Shown piece after piece: positions 1 through 11,913 of a stretch of DNA of 64,000 bases. This DNA comes from Linum tenue. Taxonomy: Eukaryota; Streptophyta; Magnoliopsida; Malpighiales; Linaceae. The notes below the pieces were generated by a model. The model made no database searches and was not told where the DNA came from. It saw only the letters and a list, made by a program, of their open reading frames with translations. The stretch covers positions 52,224,066-52,288,065 of the forward strand of contig CAMGYJ010000006.1 of NCBI GenBank assembly GCA_946122785.1, given 5' to 3'. Position numbers and translations under genes: made by a program. Positions within the stretch are counted from its first letter, which is position 1; each line of letters opens with the position of its first letter.

Positions 1-1416
1 TGATTTGTTTCTCAATTTCCATTCCAACTTTATCCCTTATACTTTTGTTTTAACCCATTGGGAAAGAACACCACCATCGAAAACTTGTCATTGGAAACTC
101 GACATCCCGCCATCGAAAACTCACCGGCAATCAACGGATAAGGACTGCCGCATCTGTTTCGGACGGTAATCAAAAGAGGTCGGCATCGTTGTGATGTTCT
201 AACGATGGCAAGACATCCACAATTACAAGTGGCAAAAATCTCTTCCTCGTTCTCATTGGGGTGTAGTCAACTTCGTCAGGAGGAGCTCATTTGGACGTAG
301 TAATGCTGGATGCTCGACGGTGGTCGCAGTTTTCTCGACTATTCTTGATCTTGCAATGGCGGAATCTTCTTTTTGCAGCTTCTCTATTTTTTTGGTGAAA
401 AGAACTTCTCCTTCTTCCCAGTCATACTCACCCAATGCAGAAATTCTCGACCCTAATGGAGTCGGAGTCGGTCAGATGTCAGCTGTGGTGGGTTTGATTG
501 AAATGAGGGTGAATTACTATAATTCACTATCAAAATAACATCAACCTATTACATCATATAGAAGAAGACAAAAAAAAAACAACTTAATACCAAAATAGCC
601 AAATCTTCAGAGTTGTGATGAAATTAGCCAAATTTAATTTTGAATTAAAAAAAATAATCGTCTCATTCAAAATGTTGAACTACAGTCATTTGTTAACTTT
701 ATCGAGAGTTAGGTAACCAATTCGTAGAGCGGGAGCAGGCGCTGTGAGAGCGTTCGTTTTTAAAGAGCTCAATATTGAGAGCGCGACGAGAACGTGATAT
801 TTTATTAATTTAAGTTAATAAATTTAGTTAATTTTTATAAAAACTAAAAAACTTATTATTGGAAGTAACTATTAATTCGGTTGGATTCAAGTCTTATTTG
901 GGTGCATGCCACAAATTAATCAAATGGATTCTTTGAATTATATATTCTAATGGTTTGTGTTTTTATTAAAGCATAGCCCACAAAAGAAGATAATAAAAGT
1001 TGGAAGAAAGAAGTCAAGCCACACAATAACTTCCTCTCTTCCTCTCCAACCATCTTCTCCTTCCATCTTCCTTTCTTCTCTCTTCTTCAAATTCAAATCC
1101 CTAAACTCAGTTCATCAGGCGGAAAAAATCCCTAAGCTCATTTGCAGACACAACTAATTGAGTGGAGTTATTTTAATAGCACTTCAACCTCTGCGACTAC
1201 TTTGTGAATTTTAATCAACTTTAAGTTTCTAGTTCCACTTCCTCGCTACCATCCACTTTTTGTTGCATGCACCACTGTCTCGACGACAATTCAGTCCTCT
1301 CAATCGGTTTTCGGCATGAGTTTGAAGAAGGGGTTTGAGCACGGAGGGTGTTGTTAGAGATCCCAATGGGAACTTGTAACGAATGGGGTTTAATTGTATT
1401 GGGATTTAGTTGGGTA
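1..1416. other. Left flank, no gene identified
   Basis: No convincing gene was found here. The ORFs at 253-435 (minus), 320-538 and 957-1157 (plus) are short, low-complexity or overlap each other. None resembles a family I recognise. The stretch 780-860 is very AT-rich. It ends where the LTR of element A begins at 1417. Confidence 0.5.
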
Positions 1417-2867
1417 TGACTCTTTCCAAGTATCACAATTAATTCCCGCCTAAGGTCGAAGTATAAACTTTAGTAGGGTGCAATACATGGCAAGTATGTT
1501 TAAATATCGACTCGGGCCGGTCCGTGTATCCCTACTTCAATTGCTTGAAACAATATCTAGCGAATCGATTTTGGTTGAAAAGATTGATGATTAAAGTAAA
1601 GAACGAAAAAATTAAATGGTTTTTTGAAAGCTCTATCTGAGAAGGATCACTCGGGTGTCGCTTCCCCCCTAACTACTACAATTGCACGAGGAATTGAATT
1701 AATTGTTACGTGCAAGGTGACCGTGAACCGTTAGGAAATGAAAATATGGTCGCAGACCACACTCTCGTTTGCCAAACCAAGGGATACATTATAGGCTACT
1801 CAAGTAGCCCTCTTGGTTAAGGCAATCGATGGTTGACTTACTCTCTCACTCAACCCAATGGTTGTCAGCTTAATCGCGCTTAACCAAATTACTTAATTCA
1901 ACATCGAGATTTGCCCTACATTAACCTAGATAGGTGGCCTAAAAAGCCCAAGGAATCCCAACTCAATTGAGCTTCACTTGGAAGAAGGTTTTTCCTCTAA
2001 TCTAGGTTAGAATGGCCAATTGGATTGCTAAGCACAAACATGCACAATCAACATGAAAAATACCTCAATCATTGAATTAAACAATACCCATAAACAATCA
2101 TTCAATTTACACAAAAACTACATGGCAAATAGTTAGAGTTTCACAACACCCAAGTGAAAAAGGAAACTACTCCATGCTAGAAAGGGGAAGAACACAAGAG
2201 GAAAAGGTAGAAACCATCATGGTGATGCCTCCAATCTCCTTTTAGCTTGTGTTGATCTTCTCTTGGGGAGAATCTTTCCAATCCACCACTTGGAGTAAAC
2301 CCTAGCCTTCTTTATTCCTTGATTCGTTCTTTCTCTCTCTAAAGTCTGAAGAAGAAGACACTTTCTCACTCTTGGCTCCCTTTCTCTCTTCCTTTCAGCT
2401 CACATTATATACCAGGATCGGGCTCAGTTCACGGCCTCAGTTCATGGCCGTGAACTCTTTAACGCGTCCGTGAACACAGAGCGCGATGTCGAAATGCATC
2501 GCTTTGCCATGAGGAGATCACGGTTTGGCCTCAATCTTCACGGTCTTGTTGACCGTGAACTCGTCCTACGGTAGTAACTGCAGTTTTCTCTCTGGACTCA
2601 TCGCAATTCACGGTTTTGGGCTACAGTTCACAGCCATAGTGGACCAAGAACTCCCATGCTAACCCGTGAACTCCGCCTGGATCACCCTCTTTGCCCGTTT
2701 TTTGCCTCTTTTCGTCCAACTTTCGACTGCGGGGCTGGTTTCACCCGTTGGATCCTGAAACACACTAAAACGCACAAAACCTAGCGTAAAAAATCCTTTT
2801 AGGAGTCCAAATGCTACAAACGCCAAAGGGAAACAGGGATAAAATGTGTGCAATTAGGCCCGAATCA
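1417..2867 (-). repeat. 3' LTR of element A
   Basis: The LTR is about 1451 bp. On the minus strand it starts TGATTCGGGC just after a purine tract and ends GAGTCA. Its end aligns with the position where fragment G continues as AGTTTT and then its PBS, which fixes the 3' border. A TATA box lies near 2398-2412. Upstream of it, at about 2430-2680, are several copies of the TTCACGG / CCGTGAA inverted-repeat motif. It matches 17090-17929 plus 36000-36566 (element B) along its length. Confidence 0.8.
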
Positions 2868-2881
2868 CACCCCCTCACACT
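2868..2881 (-). other. Polypurine tract of element A
   Basis: On the minus strand the sequence AGTGTGAGGGGGTG directly precedes the LTR start TGATTCGG. This is the plus-strand priming position of an LTR retrotransposon. The corresponding tract in B, at 9797-9810, reads AAGTGTGGGGGAG. Confidence 0.75.
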
Positions 2882-4606
2882 TAGACGTTTGCTTGTCCCC
2901 AAGCAAACCATTTCACACAAGGTAAAAACTCAACCTATCAAAACGCTTTGGGAACAATTTAAAGGGCACATTGTGGAGAATCTCAAATGGCTATTGGCAA
3001 TTAACACAAGGATTGTTGCAAGCAATACCGACATCCACCACAAACGACTTTCGAGGCTACTAGAAACGAGCAAATGAAAGGTTCTCACCTTGTTCATGAA
3101 TCAATGTAAGTTTCAACAAGATTACTTACCAACCACAACTGACAATGCATAGAGTTCAAGTACAAGGAACAAACGGATGGGCAACAAAGGTCCCCACCGG
3201 GGTATGATATGACATGCAAAACAAGAATGAATCACTCACTCTCTTAACCAGTGGGGTCGGGACGTTTTGGTGCAAAAATGTGCACAATCATCAACTCTCG
3301 GCCCTATCTTCTCAACACCACGGCGGCAACCTCTAAGTGCTAGAGTTCACGGAACGGTTGTCATCACTAGCTTGTCCGGAGGTCTTAGACACGGGTTCAA
3401 ATGACTGGCGATTGTCTTGAACATGGGGAATAGGCCTTTTGGATGGTGGAAAACACATCATTAGGTCCTACATCTTCACCCTAAAACCGAAGGTTCTATG
3501 GTTTCGGCTAAGAACCTACCTCACAAACAACGGCCACTAGCATCGGCCAAAAACCTTGCTTCTCCCTTCCAAACTATCACCCATCATGAACTTCACTTAA
3601 GCACTCTTCCTCGGTCCACTCTTGCTATCACACTTTGTTTTGGTAGCAAAGGAGTTCTCAGACAATGTGGAGGTTTCAATGGCTTGTGTGCCAAGAAACC
3701 TCACCTAGAGCAACTCTTTGAATCCTTGTGGCACTCTCTACTTTATTTACCCCATTTTATTACCTCTTTTTTGTTTCTCTTTCTCTTTCTTTTTATTTTA
3801 ACTCTTTTCTTTTTGAGGGGGCTACTAGAGAGTTAAAGAATTGCGACACTACTTTTAATGGTCAATGCTCTCTTTTTAAGAATTCACTCCAACACTACTC
3901 TTCATCTCACTTTCGATCATAGCAAGAACCGCACACAATCCTCCTATGTATAACTTCAATGGAGCTCAAAAGCGAGAGCTCCGGGACACAAGGACAACAC
4001 AGGTATAGACACGAAGAAAGGAGGGGGGGGTCGTTCTATTAACACCATTAAGCTCACAAGCAAAACGCTCCTATCATGAGAACAACCCCCAAATTCACAA
4101 GGCTCAAATGGGTTGAGTTGACTAGTGGATAATTCATTTCAGGACAATCAACATTTCGGCGTGGACTAATCCTATGCCTCCATCATAGTCACTAGTGATA
4201 ACTGTGATGTTACTTGCCATGATAAGAGGGACCTAAGCACGCAAGAAGAAAACGATCGGCTCAAAGCTCACATGGCTACCTAGTCACCCAGCCATCTATT
4301 CCAATTCACAAAGCAACATGCATGGCAATTGTAATCAACAAGTAATCGAGTCAAAACATCCAATCATTTTTGCACACATGAGAACTAAACCTTTGCACTA
4401 TCCTAGTGCACCTCTCAATTATCATCATAGGACATACTCGATCACATGCAATAATTCAAGGTCAATGCCAATAACCACAAGATTCTCCAACAAACCGGTC
4501 ACTTTGATCATGCAAAAATTGATTGGAGCCCTCAAAATTTACAAATTTGGGCATAAATTAAGGCTCCAAGCATCAATCACACTCACACAAGCATAAAAGT
4601 AGACTA
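2882..4606 (-). other. 3' non-coding region of element A
   Basis: About 1.7 kb lies between a second purine tract (4607-4627) and the LTR. It is colinear with 9811-11517 in element B, including a pyrimidine-rich block (plus strand about 3745-3815 versus 10665-10740). The plus-strand ORFs at 3498-3836 and 4318-4596 have no counterpart of equal length in B and look like chance frames. Confidence 0.6.
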
Positions 4607-4627
4607 CCCCCCCCCCCACACACTTAA
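4607..4627 (-). other. Second PPT-like purine tract, element A
   Basis: The minus strand reads AGCTTAAGTGTGTG followed by 11 G. It resembles the LTR-proximal tract but lies 1.7 kb upstream of the LTR and downstream of the ORF-1 gene. Equivalent tracts occur in B (11518-11541), D (about 24854-24871) and, degenerate, in J (about 38240-38255). Confidence 0.5.
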
Positions 4628-4939
4628 GCTCGACATTGTCGTCAATGGCGTAAGATAGGGGTAGAACGACGTTACCGCTTTGCTTGATGAGTGAAAGTTG
4701 GAATTGTTTCCGGGGTAGGAGATTTGGATCTTCAAGGGAAAGACAAAAACACACACATACAAACACAATACGATTGGCTCAAGGCGAGGTCATTACACAA
4801 CACAATACGATAGTAGTAGTAGTAGTTTATGGTCACACACACATAACGAAAGAAAATAAAACAAAAGAGTTCAGAGTTCCAAGTGGAGTAGTGGGGCGAA
4901 AGGAATCGGCTCTGCCACATATCTCCCTCGTCGGCTACC

Positions 4940-6022
4940 TCACTGGGTCGAAGGCCCTATCGTCTCATCATCGGGGAGTTCTGTCTGCCGGTCGAGGCGG
5001 GAAGTCACTCCCCCAAACTGGGTCTCAAGGCCATCCATCCTCTGGACGAGGGGATCACCTGCTGGCCTGGGTGCTGAATTTGCTGCTGGTGGTGGTATAG
5101 GGCAGGTGGCTGCTCTGGGGGTGGAACCCCTGCATCTTGCTCCACTGGATTCGGGTCAACTGCTGGATGCATGGCTCCGAAAGGTCAGATCCCGTTGAGG
5201 TACTCAATGCCCCTCTTCTGAAGTACCAGCGGCCGGTTGCATAGTGTGGCCACTGTGAAGGGCTCGGTCCTCCCGATGATGGAGCATCGCTCCACATCCA
5301 CTCCGAAGTGGTGGGAAATCCTCGTGATGATACCCCCCATATGCACGGTATCCACCCTGTTCTGCCCCAGACACCGGGTAAAAAAGGTGGCTATCAGAGA
5401 TCCCAGATGGATTGGCTCCGTAGGATGCCTCATGGAGAAGAGAGCCATAAGCCCCCTGTTGGTCATCAAATGTCCCGACAATAGGCTAGGGACGACCGAA
5501 CGGGTGAGCAGAGTGTGGAGGATCATCCAGGGGGTCCTCAGCTTCACCACATTTGTGCGGCTTGCCTCGTACTCCTCAGTCTCATGCTCGGGCGATAGAG
5601 GGCCCGAAATGAGGCATGATAGTGAAAATCGGCGGTGTACTGCCGCTCCGTCATCATCATATGTGTCGGGTCAAGCCCTATGGCATGGGCGAAGGCGTCA
5701 TAGGTTAGCACTCGGGGGTACCTCCTAGCATGAACTCCACGTACGGGCGGCTCCTCTTGCCGCTCGGGACCACATGGGCGAACGTGGAGTAGAACTCCAT
5801 GCACAGCTCGAGGTAGATCTGCTCGTTTAGTTTGAGCATTCGGGGCCACTGGGGGTGATAGACGACCCCCGACATTGCGGCTCGGCACCTGAACATGTTG
5901 AACATGTGCAGGTCCAGCCGCCAGTGTGGCCCGATCGGGCTGTCCTTCTGGTAGGCGAACTTGTCGCCAAACCGCGGATGGTTCACCAGGTAACTGATGA
6001 ACTCATGCTCCTCGTTAAGCAT
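4940..6022 (-). pseudogene. Athila ORF-1-type gene of element A, frameshifted
   Basis: The ATG at 6022 lies one base after a splice-acceptor-like TTTTTGTAG. Coding similarity then runs through three frames. The first is 6022 to about 5710, with PHWRLDLHMF and VVYHPQWPRM. The second is about 5720-5560, with LTYDAFAHAIGLD. The third is 5550-5185, with HTLLTRSVVP and HMGGIITRISHHFGVDVE. A Pro/Gln-rich tail and a short heptad-like helix (LVQRMDGLETQF) lead to a stop at 4940-4942. The protein would be about 360 aa. The layout matches the Athila ORF-1 family (Pfam PF03078). It sits in the position often called env, but I see no membrane anchor or signal peptide, and its function is unknown. Element B has a homologue with the same start and the same upstream intron. 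Confidence 0.65.
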
Positions 6023-6023
6023 C

Positions 6024-6038
6024 CTACAAAAATTAGAA

Positions 6039-6069
<31 letters not shown>

Positions 6070-6454
6070 CACACTTATTTCCACCATAGATTTCAGACAT
6101 TTAAGCTCAACCCACTGTGGCATGGTTGCGGGTTTTCAAGGTTCATCAACAAAAAGGATTCGAACCCCACCCATGCCATGGTGGTTACCAACCACCATTC
6201 AAACACATCCCCCAATTTCCATTCAATAACTAGCACTTGGTGGGCAAAATCACAAATAAAGCAATTCGAATCACCAAATGCCCACCTAGGCTAAACTAAT
6301 GCTCATGCAACAACATTTCAACATTCAATCAACCTAATTCGCCTAATTCCTTGCCCTAATTCTAGGTTCAACATTCAAGGCACTACAAATTATCCTCACT
6401 TCACTACCTAATCCGATTCTCCCAAATTAAACAAGGTAGAGCGGAAAAACCAAC
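6024..6454 (-). other. Predicted intron upstream of ORF-1, element A
   Basis: The donor is CTCCAG|GTTGGT (exon ends 6455) and the acceptor is TTTTTGTAG|GATGC (exon begins 6023). Just upstream of the acceptor is a G tract with a TG repeat (plus strand 6040-6076). Element B has the same donor context (GTCTCCAA|GTTTG, 13491) and acceptor (GTTGTAG|GATGG, 12983). The intron body is diverged, while the borders are conserved. No transcript evidence is available. Confidence 0.5.
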
Positions 6455-6770
6455 CTGGAGACTCAAGTAGGACGTAGGAGGAAGTAAGGTGCGGCGAGGA
6501 AGGCAAAAACTTGCTGAAGAACAGACCAGAGAGTGGTCACCGAAGCTTCGTCGGAAGCTCTTCGGAGACTCGCCACCGGCGACCTTTCCGAAAAAAACTT
6601 GCCCCAAATCTCCCCAAAATTGTAGCACAGGTCGGTTTTGATGTGGGGAGAATGGGTATGAAGTTGGTTTTGGGTTTTGTCGCTAAAAATGGGTGAAAAA
6701 ATGAAAAACCGTAGGATTTTCGCGGTTTTTCGGCGAGTTTTAGGTCATGAAGTGAAGAGTCGTCGTTCAC

Positions 6771-6970
6771 GCCCCTTTTTATAGGCGAAGCACCGCGTTC
6801 ACGTACGTGTTGGCTTGTTCACGGTCTTAGAGACCGTGAACTGGGGTTGGTCGACAGGTGGTTCACATGCAGAAGTGCCTGGTTCACGAACACGTTGGCT
6901 TGTTCACGGTCTTGTAAGACCGTGAACACTCAAATCTGCCCATGAACTCGTGTGAAAATAGGGTACTTCT
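6771..6970 (-). promoter_or_regulatory. Internal promoter-like region before ORF-1, element A
   Basis: A TATA box (CCTATAAAAAGGGG on the minus strand, about 6773-6785) lies just downstream of two near-perfect inverted repeats. Each has arms GTTCACGGTC / GACCGTGAAC: 6817-6841 with a 5-nt spacer, and 6902-6927 with a 6-nt spacer. The same repeat type precedes the TATA box in this family's LTR U3. The predicted transcript would run through the 5' leader (6745-6455), the intron and then ORF-1. Confidence 0.55.
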
Positions 6971-7189
6971 GAGAAAATTTTGACTCGACCTATTCTACCG
7001 TGCCTCCTAACAGTCACAACACAACCTGAAAATGAAAAACCACAAAACTTGGCACGGGGATACCACTCGACCACTTGAACTCTTCACTCAACACAAATAC
7101 GAAAACAAGAAAAATAAAACAAACCTCCGTTGGGTTGCCTCCCAGCAACCGCTAAGTTAAGGTCACTAGGTTGACGTTGCGGATCTATC

Positions 7190-9400
7190 GTGCTTTGCAA
7201 CATGATGCCACCGAGAGTGGATCTATCAAGTTCTCAAGGCGAGAGATTTAGCCTCCCAACTTATCCTCCATTAGGTGGCCCTCTTGGCCGGCCAACTTAG
7301 CTTTGGCCTTCTCCTTCCTTCGGGTCAAAGCTTGTTTCATCTTTTGCCTCCAAGCATTCCTCTTCTTTTTCTTGGGCATAGTACCCTCCTTGACTTACTG
7401 CTCAACATCACCACAAGCGACACAAGTAATAGTGGGGTTCTCCTTGAGAGGCTCTCCTCCGCTCACATTCACATAATTGAAAACCAATTCCTTCACTTCC
7501 TTACTTCTTGCCTTAGGGTCAATTTCAAGAGTGATTCAATCCTCACCATCCCTCAGAATTAAGGCCCCCTCATTAACATCTATCAATGCCTTGGCGGTGG
7601 CGAGGAAGGGACGACCGAGTATGAGTGGCATATCCGAGTCCTCACTTATGTAGAGAATCACAAAATCAGTCGGATAGCAAAACTTGCCCACTCGCACCAA
7701 CATGTCCTCCACAATGCCTCTCGGGCTAATGATCGAACGGCGGGCTAAAGTGATGCTAAGTTTAGTGGTCTTAAGTTCACCCACTTCTAACTTTTTGAAA
7801 AGCTTATAAGGAATCACATTAACACTAGCTCCTAGATCCGCCAAGGCATTTTCTATATGATGGTTACCAATACCAAGAGGGATAGTAAAGCTACCTGGGT
7901 CAGACCGCTTTTTGGGCAAGCGGTTGAGGAGGAAAGCCGAACACTCCTCGCCAATGGTCATGTTGGCGAGGCCTTCAAACTATGGTTTCTTGGTGAAGAA
8001 TCCTTTGAGGTACTTTGCATACCTCGGCATTTGGGCCATGGCTTCAAGGAAAGGTATATTGAGGTGGAGGTTGCAGAGCATTTCTATAAAACCTCCGCAC
8101 TCGTTTTCCAACCTCTCCTTGTACATCCTCGTGGGGAAAGGAAGGGGTGGCTTGTACTCAACCAGTGGATTTGGTGTCGGCGATGCCTTCCTTGCCACTT
8201 TTTCCCCTCCCCTTGAGGGCTTTTCCTCTCCATCCTTCGGGTTTGGAACCTTCCTTCTCCCTCACTTCTTGAGCGACAACTCCCGGAGTCACCTTTCCAC
8301 TTCCCACTTGAATTGCATTCACCTCGGCATGATCCTTGGTGTTCACCACGGTTTGGGAAGGTAGGGCTACCTTAGGTCTCTCGGTGAGGATCTTGGCAAA
8401 ATTGTCGATTTGCACCTCCAAACTTTGGAGGCTCGCTTGATGGCATTGGACTCCCGCCTCAACCGAGGTAAACTTGGTAGTCGCCACAACCATAAATTGC
8501 TCAATCTTCTTGAACTTTTGAGCACTCTTGCTCATAAAGGTGTTCACTAGGTCTTCAAGCTTGGATAGCTTGTCGGGTTGTTGTTGTTGTTGAAACCCTT
8601 GGACACCTTGTGCTTGGTATGGTTGTTGGAAGCTTGAGCTTTGGACTTGAGGCCTTTGTTGGATGAAGGTTGTCCGATGTTGGTAATTGCCCATGGGGCC
8701 TTGAAAACCCGGGGGTCTAGGATTAGTCGGTGATGACCAAGCATAATTGGGGTGGTTCCTCCATCCGGTATTATAAGTATTGATATATGGGTTATTGGCC
8801 CTAGCATTCGCCACGAAGTTGACTTATTCCTCTGGAGTGGTTGCCTCCTTCATTGCTTGGCACTCTGCCATCTCATGGCCAGTGCTCAAACACCAATCAC
8901 AAGACATCGCCGGCCTCTTTCCTTGCTTCTTATCTTCAAGAATTACCTCGATCAACTTGTCAAGCTTCGCTTCAAGTGGAGTGCTTGCTCCCACACTTCT
9001 CACTCCTCTATCATTACTTCTTCTCCCGCTCCTTGTCAAACCCCAATCGTACCCCTTGAGGGCCATGTCCTCGAGCAATTCGGTTACTTGCGGTGGAGTC
9101 ATATTCATTAGTTTCCCTTGACATAGAGAGCCAATGAAAATTTTGTCTTCTTCGATTAGTCCACCGTAGAAAGTTTCAATCCGAAACTGCTCCTTGAACC
9201 CATGGTGAGGGCATTGAAGAAATTAATTGGAGAATCTCTCCCAAGCATCCCGCAAGGTCTCGTCTTCCTCTTGCTCGAAATGGGTGATCTTCTTCCTCCA
9301 CTCCGTCGTCTTCGAAGGCGAGTAGTAGCGGGTCATGAATTTGTTGAGAAGATCGTCCCACGAGATGATTGAACGAGGCGGGCGCTTGTTTAGCCACTAA
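7190..9400 (-). pseudogene. gag-protease of element A (Athila-like)
   Basis: The gag part begins at the junction near 9400 with SIISWDDLLNKFMTRYY, lacking its N-terminus. It contains a zinc knuckle CDWCLSTGHEMAEC (C-X2-C-X4-H-X4-C, near 8900) and the Athila-type NTYNTGWRNHPNYAW segment (near 8770). An in-frame stop at 8824-8826 and a further frame change near 8160 break it. The protease follows. It begins with KPPLPFPTRMYKERLE at about 8155, has one stop near 7980, and has an active-site motif DLGASVNVIP near 7830 and ILGRPFLAT near 7610. After the protease a Lys/Arg-rich tail (PKKKKRNAWRQKMKQ, near 7375) can be read. No RT follows. The RT-less layout is shared with B. Confidence 0.8.
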
Positions 9401-9423
9401 ATTTGTTAAGAAGATCGTCCCAC
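9401..9423. repeat. A/B junction with 23-bp direct duplication
   Basis: The sequence AATTTGTTRAGAAGATCG followed by TCCCA occurs at about 9339-9361 inside the gag of A and again at 9401-9423, next to the truncated LTR of B. The duplication marks the fusion point of the two elements and suggests repair-associated joining (inference). Confidence 0.5.
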
Positions 9424-9796
9424 CAGACCGTGAACCGATGTGAAACGCGCCACATCACTTATCCCAGTTCACGGTCTTACAACCGTGAACTGACTCGTGT
9501 CCAGCGAAAACCTTTTGTGCTCTGGTTGCCTGGCAGCTCGCGGGGATCGCCTCTAGTTCACGGTCTTAGTGACCGTGAACTCATAGCCCAAACCGTGAAT
9601 TGCTGCTGTTTCCACCGTTTGCCTTGATCTTTAGCACTTTCGTCCAACTTTCGAATCCAGGGTTGGTTCCACCTGCCAAAGTCTGAAAACACCAAAACAA
9701 GGCACAACTCGGTGTAAAACTAAACCTTCCGGAGTAAAAATGCTTCAAACGACTAAGCAAACCGGGGGTAAAAAGTGTACAAATGAGCCCGAATCA
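9424..9796 (-). repeat. Truncated 3' LTR of element B (U3 only)
   Basis: The minus strand starts TGATTCGGGCTC after the PPT and matches 36177-36566. It holds inverted repeats GTTCACGGTC / GACCGTGAAC (for example 9556-9580) and breaks off before the TATA/R/U5 part, at the junction with A. Confidence 0.75.
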
Positions 9797-9810
9797 CTCC
9801 CCCACACTTA
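9797..9810 (-). other. Polypurine tract of element B
   Basis: The minus strand reads AAGTGTGGGGGAG immediately before the LTR start TGATTCGG. Confidence 0.7.
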
Positions 9811-11517
9811 GACGTTTGCTTGTCCCCAGGAAAACCATTTTCAACCTAGGTGCTATCTCAACCTAACAAGATAACTTGGGGACAAATCAAAAGGCACAAA
9901 GAGGTGAATCTCAATGACTATTTGGGCATCGACACATGAACCACCTCAACTATACCAGTATCCACCACAAACGACATTCGAATGCATAAAAAATGGGCAA
10001 ATGAAAAGTTCTCACCCTGTTCACAAATCAATGCAAGTCTCGACCGGACTACTCACCAACCACAACTAACCATGCATAGAACTCAAGTTCAAGGAGCAAA
10101 CAACGGGGCAACATAGGTCCTCATCAGGGTACAATATGACATGCAAAACAAGAATAAATCACTCACTCTTGACTAGTGGGGCCATGACGTTTTTGGTGCA
10201 AAAGATGTGCTCAATTATCAACACTCAGCCCTAGCGTCTCTCCACCACGGTGGCAACTACTAAATGCTAGAGTTCACGGGAAATTTGTCATCACTGGCTT
10301 GTTCGGAGGTCTTAGACACGGGTTCAAATGACTGGCAATTGTCTTGGACATGGGGAAAATGATTTTTGGGTGGTGGCAAACATGGCATGAGGTCCTACAT
10401 TTCAACCTAAAAGCTAAGGTTCTAAGGCATGGACTAAGAACCTTTCCTACAAACAACGACCACTAGCATCGGCCAAAAACCACATTTCCCTTCTTTCAAA
10501 CCACTACCAATCACGAACCACATTCAAGCACACTTATTTGCCTATCTTGCTATTCACATTTCAAACCTAGTAGTGAAGGAGGTCATCAAACAATTTAGGT
10601 GTTTCAATGGCTTGAGTGCCAAGAAACCCTTTCTAGAGCATACACTTAGACTTTTGTGGCAACTCTCTACTTTTATTTACCCCGTTTTATTACCTCTTTT
10701 TCGTTTCTTTCGTTTCTTTCCTTCTTTTTTTGCTTTATTCGAGGAAGTTACTAGCGAGCTAAACACAACCACTTCTTTCATTTAACGAACAATGCCCTCT
10801 TTTTAAGAACCTTCCTCCAATAATACCTTCTCGTTTCTAGCAAGAACCGTGCAAAACCACCTATGTAGAACCTCAATGGAGCTCAAAAGCGAGAAGTCCG
10901 AGACACAAGGATGACTCACACTTTGACACGAAGAAATGATGGGTGGGGGTAGTTCTTTCAGTCACCATTAAGCTCAATCAAGCACGAAGCTCCTAGAATT
11001 AGAACGACCCCCAAAGTCACACGGCTCAAAGGGGTTGACTAGGGGATAAAATATTTTGGGACAATCAAATTTTGGGCGTGGACTAATCCTATGCCTCCAT
11101 CATACTCACTAGTGACAACGGTGAATGTTACACACCATGGCGGGATGGATCTATCACACATGAAAAATATGATCGACACATAACTCACATGGCTACCTAG
11201 CCGCCCAATCATCTATTCCAATTTCAAAATCTTCAATACATGGCAATTGTAATCAAGCAGTAACCAAGTCAAGACATCCATTTATTCAAACAAACATGAG
11301 AACTAAGCTTTTGCACAACCCTAATGCATTCTCAGTCATCATAATAGGATGCACTTGATTACATTAAACAATTCAAGATCGATGATAAATAAGCACGAGA
11401 TTCACCCACCAATCGACCATTTTGATCATGCATTGCTTTGAGCCCTCAAAATTTTCAAATTTGGGCATACATCAAGGCTCCAAGCATTCATCAAACACAC
11501 AAGCATAATAGTAAACT
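9811..11517 (-). other. 3' non-coding region of element B
   Basis: Colinear with 2882-4606 of element A. No coding frame is conserved between the two copies. Confidence 0.6.
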
Positions 11518-11541
11518 ACCCCCCCCACACACACACACATA
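11518..11541 (-). other. Second PPT-like purine tract, element B
   Basis: The minus strand reads GCTTATGTGTGTGTGTG followed by a G run and TAGTTTAC. It matches the tract at 4607-4627 in A in position and flanks. Confidence 0.45.
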
Positions 11542-11913
11542 AGCTCGGCATTGCCCTCAATGGCATAAAATAGGGGGTAGAGCGATGTTACCGCATGGCT
11601 TGGTGAATGAAAATTAAAGAAATTCCCAGGGTAGGATGTTTGAGCTTCAAGGGAGAAACAAAACAAAACACAAACACAAGCACATTCTCGCTCAAGGGGA
11701 GGTTGTTACACATAACAAAGTTTCACAATACGATTTAAAATAAAGAACTCACAATGTACTGGTTCACATACTAATTAAGGAGAGAAAAAAGAGAGTCCAG
11801 AGTTTGCAAGTGGAGAAGTGGGGCGAAAGAAATCGGCTCTGCCACATGTCTATCTTGACGGCTACCTCGTCATGGTAAGCTCACTTCTCATCATCCGAGA
11901 GGACTCTTTGGCG

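Larger units (their letters stand above)
1417..9400 (-). mobile_element. Element A: Athila-like Ty3/gypsy, RT-less, 5' truncated
   Basis: Minus-strand order is gag (from about 9400), protease (to 7536), internal promoter, ORF-1 gene (6022-4940), second purine tract, 3' non-coding region, polypurine tract (2881-2868) and 3' LTR (2867-1417). Reverse transcriptase, RNase H and integrase are absent between the protease and the marker GGGAGGCAACCC (minus strand, about 7140), which in this group follows the end of pol. The 5' LTR, PBS and gag N-terminus are missing; the element stops at a junction with the LTR of element B near 9400. The lineage call rests on the gag zinc knuckle, the retropepsin sequence and the ORF-1 type. 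Confidence 0.8.

Noticed and set aside
253..435. 60-codon minus-strand ORF at the left edge
   Set aside because: Short, no recognisable family, no neighbouring exon or promoter evidence.
3498..3836. 112-codon ORF in the 3' region of A
   Set aside because: The homologous region of B does not keep the frame; it includes a low-complexity pyrimidine run.
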